Positions 6,170 to 12,822 of a DNA stretch of 13,265 nt are shown here, piece after piece. Location of the stretch: contig CALBSQ010000331.1 in assembly GCA_937967325.1 (NCBI GenBank), positions 1 to 13,265 on the forward strand, given 5' to 3'. Numbering within the stretch: position 1 is the first letter of the stretch; every line of letters begins with the position of its first letter. A program made the translations under genes and the position numbers. This DNA comes from an uncultured Chloroflexota bacterium. GTDB taxonomy: Bacteria; Chloroflexota; UBA4733. The notes beneath the pieces were generated by a model, which did not search any database, was not told the origin of the DNA, and saw only the letters and a program-made list of their open reading frames with translations.

Positions 6170-6862
6170 ATGACAACACTCGCAGAACTGCAGGCGCAAC
6201 TGCTGCGCCAAACGCGGCAGCGCTTCGCCCGCAATGCCGGGCGATCCCTTATCTACGTTGCGATGGGCGCGAGCGATGCCGTTGGTGTGGGCGCGACGAC
6301 GCCAAGCAATGGCTACGTCGAGCGGATTGCCGCGCGCCTTCGCTCGCACTTTGCAACAACACGCGCGGTTGTCGTACATAATCTTGGCGTCTCCGGCTAC
6401 ACGCTCGGCGACATCGTGCAGTACGAGCTGCCGAATGTCGCAGCGCTCCGCCCGGATCTGGTCACGCTCTGGGCTGGCGCAAACGACGTCATGGAGAGCG
6501 CCGACTCCGACGAGTTTCGTGAACAGCTCACGCGATTGCTGGCAACGGTGCAACGTTCGGGCGCCGAGCTGTTTGTGGCAACGGTGCCCGATCTGTCCCT
6601 AGTGCCGATGATCCGCTCCTTCCCGCCATGGCTCATGCCGTTGGGCGACGCCGGCAGCTATGCGCGGCGCCGCTCTCGAGAACTGGGCGAGATCGTCGTT
6701 CGACTGGTTCCGGTCTACGCCGGTCATCTGGTGAATCTGCCGTTGACCGAGATACTTGCCCACCCCAACTTGGTCGCAATGGATGGGTTCCATCCGTCCG
6801 ACGCCGGCTACGCCCGCTTGGCTGACGCCTGGTGGCAGGAAATCTCCCGCCTCTTGGACTAG
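6170..6862 (+). CDS. SGNH/GDSL-family hydrolase
   Basis: A 230-aa serine esterase/lipase-like enzyme of the SGNH superfamily; the substrate cannot be told from sequence. Block I is MGASDAVG with nucleophile S35 (the GDS motif is GAS here). The block II glycine is in NLGVSGYT (about 71-78), block III is WAGANDV with G103 and N105 (oxyanion hole), and block V is DGFHPSDAGY with D205 and H208, so all catalytic positions are present. There is no signal peptide or membrane helix. ATG 6170 follows AGTAGGG closely and begins MTTLAELQ. The frame is open 40 codons further upstream, but that part is repeat sequence; an ATG at 6119 is a second choice. It is followed by rsmH after about 90 bases, so it may or may not belong to the division cluster. 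Confidence 0.88.
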   Translation: MTTLAELQAQLLRQTRQRFARNAGRSLIYVAMGASDAVGVGATTPSNGYVERIAARLRSHFATTRAVVVHNLGVSGYTLGDIVQYELPNVAALRPDLVTLWAGANDVMESADSDEFREQLTRLLATVQRSGAELFVATVPDLSLVPMIRSFPPWLMPLGDAGSYARRRSRELGEIVVRLVPVYAGHLVNLPLTEILAHPNLVAMDGFHPSDAGYARLADAWWQEISRLLD

Positions 6863-6877
6863 GCGCGACGCGTCTAG
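6859..6877 (+). other. Hairpin over the hydrolase stop codon
   Basis: CTAGGCGCGACGCGTCTAG folds as an 8-bp stem (one G-T pair) with a 3-base loop, and includes the TAG stop. No T-run follows, so it is at best a weak terminator or an mRNA end stabiliser. Confidence 0.3.
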
Positions 6878-6941
6878 TACCATCAGGTCGGACTTTGCCG
6901 CCCTGATTCCTGCCTTCGCCAAGCCCAACATGCCACGGGGG

Positions 6942-6947
6942 TATACT
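6942..6947 (+). promoter_or_regulatory. -10 box suggesting a leaderless rsmH transcript
   Basis: TATACT ends 7 bases before the GTG at 6954. RNA starting at the normal distance from this box would begin at or next to that GTG, leaving no ribosome-binding leader. No good -35 is seen at 17 bases. The same TATACT hexamer is the -10 of the tRNA promoter in this window. Confidence 0.4.
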
Positions 6948-6953
6948 CCGGCG

Positions 6954-7931
6954 GTGATTACGAGCAGCGTAACTTCTTCCGCCTTTCCATCGTCGGTGAC
7001 ACCAGGTCATACCCCGGTTTTGCTGGACGAGACGCTGGAGGCGCTGGCGCCTCGCCCGGATGGCCGCTACCTGGACGCGACGGTCGGCGGTGGCGGCCAT
7101 GCGGCGGCACTGCTGGAACGCGCCGGTCCGGGCGGCCTGCTGCTCGGGCTGGACCGGGATAGGTCGACACTTGGCATCGCCCGGTCGCGGCTCGCGCCAG
7201 TTGGTGACCGTGCGTCGCTGATGCATGGGGCGTTCGGCGATCTCGGGCATTACCTGAACGCTGTCGGGTGGTCCAGGATCGACGGCGTTCTGTTTGACCT
7301 GGGCTTCTCCTCCATCCAGCTCGATTCGCCGGGACGTGGTTTCTCCTTCCAACAGGACGGCCTGCTCGACATGCGGCTCGATCCGACGGCCCCGATCCCC
7401 ACCGCGCGCGACTTGCTGGCGACGTTGCCGGAGCAGGAGCTGGCCGACCTGCTGTTTCGCTACGGCGAAGAGCCGCTGGCCCGCCGGATCGCTCGGGAGG
7501 TCGTGCGCCGGCGTGCCCACGGCAGCGTCTCGACGACGTCCGAGCTGCGAGCGCTCGTCTGCGCGGTTTCCGGGGGCCGACATGGACGGGCAACCGATCC
7601 GGCCACGCGCACCTTTCAGGCGCTACGTATCGCGGTCAACGACGAGCTCGGGCAGCTCGCTGCGGCGTTGCCTCAGGCAATCTCCGCGCTGGGGCCTAGC
7701 GGGCGCATCGCCGTCATTACCTTCCATTCCCTGGAGGACCGCATCGTCAAGCAGCACCTCGCCACAGCCGCCGCCGGCTGCATCTGCCCTCCCGACCTTC
7801 CAGAGTGCCGCTGCGGGCACCAACCGGTCGTGAGCCTACTCTGGCGCAAGCCACGAACACCAAGCCGCCAAGAAGTCGCCAGGAACCCGAGGTCGCGCAG
7901 CGCCAAGCTACGCGCCGCCGTGAAGCTGTGA
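6954..7931 (+). CDS. rsmH: 16S rRNA (cytosine1402-N4)-methyltransferase RsmH
   Basis: SAM-dependent methyltransferase that makes N4-methylcytosine at position 1402 of 16S rRNA, traditionally near the front of division clusters (old name mraW). From GTG 6954 it is 325 aa, the usual size. The start shows HTPVLLDETLEAL, then the SAM loop YLDATVGGGGHAAALLE, GLDRD, the catalytic-region motif FDLGFSSIQLD with RGFSF and DMRLD, and the C-terminal ITFHSLEDRIVKQHL. The family's CxCPPxxPxCxCG segment is present as CICPPDLPECRCG. Neither GTG 6954 nor the in-frame ATG 6930 has a good ribosome-binding site. I prefer GTG 6954 because of the -10 box right before it. The stop shares a base with the ATG of the ftsL-like gene. 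Confidence 0.95.
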   Translation: MITSSVTSSAFPSSVTPGHTPVLLDETLEALAPRPDGRYLDATVGGGGHAAALLERAGPGGLLLGLDRDRSTLGIARSRLAPVGDRASLMHGAFGDLGHYLNAVGWSRIDGVLFDLGFSSIQLDSPGRGFSFQQDGLLDMRLDPTAPIPTARDLLATLPEQELADLLFRYGEEPLARRIAREVVRRRAHGSVSTTSELRALVCAVSGGRHGRATDPATRTFQALRIAVNDELGQLAAALPQAISALGPSGRIAVITFHSLEDRIVKQHLATAAAGCICPPDLPECRCGHQPVVSLLWRKPRTPSRQEVARNPRSRSAKLRAAVKL

Positions 7932-8079
7932 TGAGGCGAGGGGGAGCAAGGGCGATGAGGCGAGGGGGCGTGCGGGATGGAGTGACGATTCCGTCTTGCC
8001 TCCAGGATCTTTCATCCCCAGTCGCCCCCTCGCCTCATCGCCCCCTCGCCTCATCGCCCTTGCTCCCCCTCGCCTCGTC
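7930..8079. repeat. 41-bp inverted repeat spanning the start of the ftsL-like gene
   Basis: The left arm 7930-7970 starts GATGAGGCGAGGGGGAGCAA. The right arm 8039-8079 is its reverse complement over all 41 bases with one mismatch. The arms are themselves repetitive: the unit ATGAGGCGAGGGGG occurs twice in the left arm, and a 16-bp unit CGCCCCCTCGCCTCAT is perfectly duplicated at 8023-8038 and 8039-8054. The loop between the arms is 68 bp. In RNA this would be a very stable hairpin holding the ftsL-like start codon. Translated, the right arm gives low-complexity LASSPLLPLASS. Confidence 0.9.
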
Positions 8080-8428
8080 CCGCCGCACACGCCGGGTCCG
8101 CCTCGTTCGGCGGTCAGAGCCGTTTCTGCTTATGGCGGGGGCCTCGGCTTTGATCGGGCTGCTGGCCACGCTGTATCTCACGGAAGCGAACAAGGCCGCG
8201 GTCATGACGTACGAGATCAACAATCTCCAGTATCAGCAGACCAGCCTGTCCCGGGAGGAAGGGGACCTGAAGCTACAGGTGAGCGAGCTGCAATCGTTGT
8301 CACGCATCCAAGCCGACGCGGCCGCCGAGGGAATGGTTCCCGTCGATCCTTCGACGATGCTGTACCTGGACATTCCGCCCACGGTGAACACGGTGACGGC
8401 GACGGCCAGGAGAACGACGCAACCGTGA
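7931..8428 (+). CDS. ftsL: FtsL-like cell division protein
   Basis: A 165-aa bitopic membrane protein in the ftsL position directly after rsmH. Residues 51-61 (RRTRRVRLVRR) are a positive cytoplasmic flank. A single membrane helix runs about 64-83 (PFLLMAGASALIGLLATLYL). A coiled-coil segment follows at about 87-124 (NNLQYQQTSLSREEGDLKLQ onward), then a short outer tail with GMVPVDPSTMLYLDIP. This is the FtsL/FtsB (septum formation initiator) layout; such proteins bridge FtsQ/FtsB to FtsW and the septal transpeptidase. Residues 1-50 are low-complexity and come from the inverted repeat, so the true start is uncertain. ATG 7931 overlaps the rsmH stop; ATG 7955 and GTGs at 7970 and 7982 are in frame. 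FtsL rather than FtsB is called from gene order. Confidence 0.72.
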   Translation: MRRGGARAMRRGGVRDGVTIPSCLQDLSSPVAPSPHRPLASSPLLPLASSRRTRRVRLVRRSEPFLLMAGASALIGLLATLYLTEANKAAVMTYEINNLQYQQTSLSREEGDLKLQVSELQSLSRIQADAAAEGMVPVDPSTMLYLDIPPTVNTVTATARRTTQP

Positions 8429-9882
8429 GCGCGCTGCACCCTCTCCCGACATCCGACCGGACCAGCGTGCTCGGACGCCGCGTCACCGTCCTTGGCCTCG
8501 GGCGGCGAGAAGGAGTGTCTCTGGCTCATTTCCTTCATGCCGAGGGCGCCAGCGTGCTCGTGAGCGATCACCAGTCTACCGATAAACTCGAAGTGAGTCT
8601 CGCCGGCATCGCTGGGATACCGGTAGAGCTGGACCTCGGCGGACACGACGCCGACCGGATCTTAGGCTGGAGCGACTTGATCTGTGTGAGCCCAGTGATT
8701 CCACGGAGCCATCCTTTGCTCCAGGCAGCGACGCGACGAGGGATCCCGCTCTCGAGCGAAGTCGAGCTATTCTTCGAGCGTTGCCCGGCGCCGATCATCG
8801 GAATCACCGGCAGTGCCGGCAAGACCACGGTCACGACCTTGCTAGGAGCAATGCTGGCGGCGGCTGGTCGTGATGTCCGAGTGGGCGGCAACATCGGCCG
8901 CCCGCTCCTCCAGGAGCTGCGTTCCATCAGCGCGCAGACGGCCGTGGTCATGGAACTGTCCAGCTTCCAGTTGCAGCCGCTTCGCCGGAGCCCACACGGC
9001 GCGGTCGTGACCAACGTGACGCCCAATCATCTGGACCGCCACGCCGACATGGCCGAGTACGCCGCCGCCAAGCGGAACATTGTCCAGCATCAGTGCCCGG
9101 ACGACTGGGCGGTGCTCAACGCCGGCGACCCCGTCGTCCGTGGATTCGCCGGCTCGACGCCCGGCGCGACCGCCTGGTACTCGCGTGACGCCCCCGCCGG
9201 AGGCGGCGTCGCCGGGGCATTCGTCCGCAATGGCGATCTGGTCCTCAATGCCGGAGGACGGACGCGCGCGCTCTTTCCCATGTCCTCCCTCATGCTGCGC
9301 GGGACACACAATCAGGAGAATGTGCTCGCCGCCTGCCTGGCCGCCGCGCTGGCCGGGGTCCCGGATAGCGCCATGGCCAACGTGGCGACGAGCTTTGCAG
9401 GCGTGCCCCACCGGCTCCAGCTCGTGGGGCAGGTTGGCGGCGCCCGCTGCTACAACGACTCGATCGCCACGAGTCCGGAGCGGCTGCTGGCGGCGATCCG
9501 ATCATTCGACGAGCCGTTGGTCGTCATCGCCGGAGGACGCGACAAGCATTTGCCCTGGGAAACAGCCGCGGAGATGCTCAGCCGTCGAGCCCATCACGTG
9601 GTCGTCACCGGGGAGGCCGCCAATCGCATCGGCGATGCCATCGAGGCGGCGGCAAGTCGCACCGGCAGGCGGCCCTCGGTGCAACGCTGTCCTACCTTCG
9701 ACGAGGCCGTCCTGACCGCCGTCGCCGCCGCCCGTCCGGGGGATGTCGTCTTGCTTTCCCCCGGCTGCGCCAGCTTCGATCAGTTCATCGACTTCGCGGC
9801 CCGCGGCGATCGCTTTGCCGCGCTCGTCGCGGCCGCGTCCAGCGTTGGCGCCGAGCAATCGGCCCGTGAGGAGCAGCAATGA
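8425..9882 (+). CDS. murD: UDP-N-acetylmuramoyl-L-alanine--D-glutamate ligase MurD
   Basis: Cytoplasmic ATP-dependent ligase that adds D-glutamate to UDP-MurNAc-L-Ala in peptidoglycan precursor synthesis. The 485-aa protein has the three Mur-ligase domains. The N-terminal Rossmann domain carries VTVLGLGRREGVSLAHFL (about 20-37). The ATPase domain has the P-loop GITGSAGKTT (126-135), ELSSFQL and NHLDRH (201-206). The C-terminal domain has YNDSIATSPE (343-352), GGRDKHLPW (K374) and LSPGCASFDQF. The usual NDSKAT lysine is Ile347. GTG 8425 overlaps the ftsL-like stop by four bases (GTGA) with AGGAG about 12 bases ahead, and the stop overlaps the ftsW start (ATGA). This is tight translational coupling. 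Confidence 0.95.
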   Translation: MSALHPLPTSDRTSVLGRRVTVLGLGRREGVSLAHFLHAEGASVLVSDHQSTDKLEVSLAGIAGIPVELDLGGHDADRILGWSDLICVSPVIPRSHPLLQAATRRGIPLSSEVELFFERCPAPIIGITGSAGKTTVTTLLGAMLAAAGRDVRVGGNIGRPLLQELRSISAQTAVVMELSSFQLQPLRRSPHGAVVTNVTPNHLDRHADMAEYAAAKRNIVQHQCPDDWAVLNAGDPVVRGFAGSTPGATAWYSRDAPAGGGVAGAFVRNGDLVLNAGGRTRALFPMSSLMLRGTHNQENVLAACLAAALAGVPDSAMANVATSFAGVPHRLQLVGQVGGARCYNDSIATSPERLLAAIRSFDEPLVVIAGGRDKHLPWETAAEMLSRRAHHVVVTGEAANRIGDAIEAAASRTGRRPSVQRCPTFDEAVLTAVAAARPGDVVLLSPGCASFDQFIDFAARGDRFAALVAAASSVGAEQSAREEQQ

Positions 9883-11123
9883 AACGTCCGCTGGATCTCC
9901 TGCGGGAGACGAGTTGGTGGCGTCTCGATCCTGCGCTGCTCACGATCGCGGCGGCCCTGGTCTCGCTCGGTCTGGTCATGGTCTACAGCGCCAGCGTGGC
10001 CGTGGCGGTGCAGCAGCACTACGGCGAGACCTACTTCTTCGTACGGCAGCTCGCTTACGGCGCGGTGGGGATCGGCGCCCTCGTCGCCATGGCGCGCATA
10101 CCATATCAGCGCTTCGCTCGCCTCGGCGCCCCGCTGTACGTTGCCAGCCTGCTCTTACTCCTCGCGGTCCTCGTCCTCGGGCGCCACGCCAACGGCGCCC
10201 AGCGCTGGCTTCCGCTTGGCCCGATTCCGATGCAGCCCAGCGAGCTGATGAAGCCGGCGCTGGTGCTGTTGCTGGCCAGTTTGTACGCCCAGGACACGCG
10301 GCGCGCCAAGCAATTCAAGCGCGGATTCCTCACCTTTGTGGCGCTCGCCCTGATCCCTGTCGGCCTGGTCGTTGCCGAGCCGGACCTGGGCACGTCCATC
10401 ATCATCTCCGCGACCGGCCTCGCCGTGTTCTTCGTCGGGGGCGCCAGCCTGCTGCAACTGCCGCTGCTCGGGGCGGCAGCGGGCGGGCTGCTCGCCGCGT
10501 CGATCCAAATGGCGCCCTATCGCTTCACTCGATTCCTGGTATTCCTGCACCCCTGGGAGAACTCGCAGGGCGTGTCGTATCAGATTCAACAGTCGCTGCT
10601 GGCGCTGGGTTCCGGCGGACTGTGGGGCTTGGGCTTAGGCTCCAGCCGGCAGAAGTTCAGCTACCTGCCGGCGCCGCATACCGACAGCATTTTTGCCATC
10701 ATCGGCGAAGAGCTCGGCTTCGTCGGCTGCCTGGGCGTGATCTTGCTGTTCGTCGCGCTGGCCTGGCGCGGCCTGAGCATTGCCCGAGCGGCGCCCGACC
10801 AGTTTGGGGCCCTGCTCGCGACCGGCATCACCAGCAGTCTGGTTGTTCAGGCGTTCATCAACATCGCGGCGGTGTCGGCCAGCATCCCGTTCACCGGAGT
10901 ACCGTTGCCATTCATCAGCTACGGTGGCACCTCGCTTATCGTCAGTCTGGCCGGTATTGGCATCCTCCTCAACGTGGCGGCACAGGCGTTGCCGGGGGCT
11001 GTCCCCGTGGCCGAGCCACCGCCGGCACGCCGACCGGCCATCAGGAGCTCCGGCAGGTCTGTGGCGGCGCCAAAAGGCCAGCCGTCCATGGCCGTGCGTC
11101 TGCGTCGCGACCGCGGACGCTGA
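9879..11123 (+). CDS. ftsW: Septal peptidoglycan glycosyltransferase FtsW (SEDS family)
   Basis: Polytopic membrane enzyme that polymerises lipid II at the division site together with a class B penicillin-binding protein. The 414-aa product has about ten hydrophobic segments and the SEDS landmarks: SLGLVMVYSAS in helix 1, GAQRWLPLGPIPMQPSEL, VAEPDLGTS, and PAPHTDSIFAIIGEELGF with the putative catalytic Asp at D269. Near the end come PLPFISYGGTS and a basic cytoplasmic tail. FtsW rather than RodA is favoured by the position between murD and murG. The start ATG 9879 has GAGGAG five bases ahead and overlaps murD. The partner transpeptidase gene, often in the same cluster, is not in the window. 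Confidence 0.94.
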   Translation: MKRPLDLLRETSWWRLDPALLTIAAALVSLGLVMVYSASVAVAVQQHYGETYFFVRQLAYGAVGIGALVAMARIPYQRFARLGAPLYVASLLLLLAVLVLGRHANGAQRWLPLGPIPMQPSELMKPALVLLLASLYAQDTRRAKQFKRGFLTFVALALIPVGLVVAEPDLGTSIIISATGLAVFFVGGASLLQLPLLGAAAGGLLAASIQMAPYRFTRFLVFLHPWENSQGVSYQIQQSLLALGSGGLWGLGLGSSRQKFSYLPAPHTDSIFAIIGEELGFVGCLGVILLFVALAWRGLSIARAAPDQFGALLATGITSSLVVQAFINIAAVSASIPFTGVPLPFISYGGTSLIVSLAGIGILLNVAAQALPGAVPVAEPPPARRPAIRSSGRSVAAPKGQPSMAVRLRRDRGR

Positions 11124-11130
11124 TCACCGG

Positions 11131-12240
11131 GTGCGAATCCTCATCGCCGGAGGCGGCTCGGGTGGTCACGTCCATCCCGGCCTGGCGGTGGCCACCGCGC
11201 TGCGGCAGCAGGAAACGCGGGTGGAGTTGCACTGGCTCGGCTCCAAGGGTGGAATCGAAGAGGGACTTGTCGCGGCAGCGGGCATTCCGTTTACGCCCAT
11301 CCACGCTGGGAAGCTAAACCGTTTCGCGTCGCTGCAAACGCTGCGCGATCTGGCCCGCGTGCCAGTGGGCCTCCTGGACGCGGTCGCCGCCGTCAGCCGG
11401 TTGCGGCCGGACGCGGCGCTCACCTGCGGCGGCTTCGTCGCGGCGCCCGCCGGGGCGGCGATGTGGTTGACCGGGCGGCCGCTGCTGGCGCTGCAACAGG
11501 ATATTGAGCCGAACCTGGCCAACCGTCTGATCAGTCCTTTCGCCCAGAAGGTCGGTGTGGCCTTTGCCGCCTCCATCGGCTTCTTCCCGCCCGGAAAAGC
11601 CATCGTGACCGGCAATCCCGTGCGACCGGACCTCTTCGAGGCAACTGCCGCGCAAGGCCGGCGCATGTTTGGGCTCCCCGAGACGTTTCCGGTCGTGCTG
11701 GTGACCGGAGGGAGCCAGGGAGCGCTCAGTCTGAACCGCCTCGTGCTGGCAAGGCTTGGGCGCTGGCTGGAGCGCGCCAGCGTTATCCACCTGTGCGGCG
11801 CACGATCGGTCGCGATGGTGGAAACAGCAGCGGCAGCGCTTCCCGAGTCGCTGCGCTCCCGCTACGCTTGGCGGTCCTTTGTGACCTACGAAATGGGAGC
11901 GGCGTTGGCAGCCGCGGACGTGGTGGTCTGTCGTGCAGGGGCGGCGACACTGGCGGAGCTCGCAGCGTTGGGAAAGGCGGCGATTTTGGTGCCGCTTCCT
12001 CCACCCGTGGGGCGTTCGCCGCAGGAAGCGAACGCGCAGGCCCTGGCCAACGCCGGCGCCGCGATCGCGCTGCCCGAGCGAACTGCCAGCCCGGACCTAC
12101 TGCTCGCTCATGTATGCGCCCTCTTGGATGACCCGATGCAGCGTCAGTATCTCGCCTCGCGGTTGGCCGCGCTCGGTCATCCGAGTGCCGCCGAGGATAT
12201 CGCCCGGCTCCTCATGCGCCTGGCTTGCCTCCCAACCTGA
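11131..12240 (+). CDS. murG: MurG, lipid II-forming N-acetylglucosaminyltransferase
   Basis: GT-B glycosyltransferase that transfers GlcNAc from UDP-GlcNAc to lipid I on the inner face of the membrane, giving lipid II. It is 369 aa from GTG 11131, seven bases after the ftsW stop. The N-domain begins VRILIAGGGSGGHVHPGLA (glycine loop 1, residues 7-13) with a second loop CGGF. The C-domain has TGGSQGA (192-198) and CRAGAATLAE (267-276), whose E276 matches the ribose-binding glutamate, followed by PQEANAQAL. The HEQN segment of typical MurG reads QQDIEPNLANRL (122 onward), so lipid I contacts there differ. Despite this the fold and context make MurG the best call. It is the last gene of the compact cluster; murC and murB do not follow. 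Confidence 0.92.
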   Translation: MRILIAGGGSGGHVHPGLAVATALRQQETRVELHWLGSKGGIEEGLVAAAGIPFTPIHAGKLNRFASLQTLRDLARVPVGLLDAVAAVSRLRPDAALTCGGFVAAPAGAAMWLTGRPLLALQQDIEPNLANRLISPFAQKVGVAFAASIGFFPPGKAIVTGNPVRPDLFEATAAQGRRMFGLPETFPVVLVTGGSQGALSLNRLVLARLGRWLERASVIHLCGARSVAMVETAAAALPESLRSRYAWRSFVTYEMGAALAAADVVVCRAGAATLAELAALGKAAILVPLPPPVGRSPQEANAQALANAGAAIALPERTASPDLLLAHVCALLDDPMQRQYLASRLAALGHPSAAEDIARLLMRLACLPT

Positions 12241-12301
12241 AGGCGCGACGGCACCGAGCGATCGGGTGCGACTGACGGTCTGCAACAACCGTGCAGATTC
12301 A

Positions 12302-12418
12302 CCACGGAGCGCGGGCGTCCCGCCCGCCCGGTGGTCGCCAATGGCGGGCATGCTGGAAGAAGGGCGTCCGAGCGACATACGCACGAGCCGGGGCGGGCGG
12401 GACGCCCGCGCTCCGTGG
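12302..12418. repeat. 117-bp palindromic element (family B, copy 2)
   Basis: The arms 12302-12329 and 12391-12418 are perfect 28-bp inverted repeats beginning CCACGGAGCGCGGGCG and ending CCCGCCCGCCC, around a 61-bp middle. The arms match those of the element at 5906-6033 (up to two differences); the middles differ. It lies between murG (stop 12240) and the tRNA gene, so it may also act as a stable 3' hairpin of the division-cluster mRNA, although no T-run follows. Confidence 0.88.
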
Positions 12419-12482
12419 ATCGCCTCGCCTCAGCGTTGACTTACTGGAAAACTGTGCGGCCCACTTGGCGACGCGGTCACGT

Positions 12483-12511
12483 TTGCGGCCCGATCGGTTC
12501 GCGGGTATACT
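12483..12511 (+). promoter_or_regulatory. Promoter of the tRNA-Pro gene
   Basis: TTGCGG (12483-12488), 17-base spacer, TATACT (12506-12511): a sigma70-like promoter with ideal spacing. The start would be near 12518, only about 3 bases before the mature tRNA 5' end. Confidence 0.65.
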
Positions 12512-12520
12512 GGGGAGCCT

Positions 12521-12595
12521 CGGGGTGTAGCTCAGCTTGGTTAGAGCGCAGCGTTCGGGACGCTGAGGCCGAGCGTTCAAATCGCTCCACCCCGA
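12521..12595 (+). tRNA. tRNA-Pro (anticodon CGG)
   Basis: It folds as a full cloverleaf of 75 nt. The 7-bp acceptor CGGGGTG pairs with CACCCCG, the D stem is GCTC/GAGC, and the anticodon stem CAGCG/CGCTG has loop TTCGGGA (anticodon CGG at 12556-12558, reading CCG). The variable loop has 5 nt, and the T stem GAGCG/CGCTC has loop TTCAAAT. The C1-G72 pair with discriminator A73 is the bacterial tRNA-Pro identity signature. CCA is not encoded (CTG follows). Confidence 0.96.
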
Positions 12596-12645
12596 CTGCG
12601 GCCCTCTGCTTTTCCCACGGGTGTCTCGCCCTCCGGCTTGCCGTC

Positions 12646-12674
12646 TTGCGCGCCTTTGAGCCCGTCTGTAGAAT
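12646..12674 (+). promoter_or_regulatory. Promoter for the secreted protein gene
   Basis: TTGCGC (12646-12651), 17-base spacer, TAGAAT (12669-12674). It predicts a start near 12681 and a leader of about 140 bases. The leader contains the hairpin GCTGCC(12692-12697)/GGCAGC(12704-12709) and a second small stem AGTGT/GCACT (about 12712-12725). Confidence 0.5.
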
Positions 12675-12822
12675 GTAAGCGGTCGGAGTTCGCTGCCAGT
12701 TACGGCAGCCGAGTGTGGCCGCACTGGGCGGTAGAAGCGGAGGGGATCGAGCACTGGACCTGACAGTCCTGCGTGAGGAGTTTCTGCGTTAGCGTTCTCT
12801 GAGAAAGGACCAATAGGAACAC

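Noticed and set aside
5796..6553. Long open frames on both strands across the divergent region
   Set aside because: Their peptides are translations of the palindromic and PERSEGA repeats, or the antisense of the hydrolase gene. They lack ribosome-binding sites and family motifs.
7930..8079. Reading the repeats near ftsL as a CRISPR array
   Set aside because: The units are inverted and directly abutting, without spacers of even length, and no cas genes are present.
9743..11317. 524-codon open frame overlapping ftsW in another frame
   Set aside because: It has Arg/Ala/Pro-rich shadow composition, while ftsW in frame has all SEDS motifs and the proper overlap with murD.
5901..12277. TGACGGT shortly before both family B elements (5901 and about 12273)
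   Set aside because: The distances to the arm differ (none versus tens of bases), so it is likely chance and not a target site.
12596..12645. Terminator after the tRNA gene
   Set aside because: CTTTT is present near 12608, but no stable GC hairpin sits directly before it.
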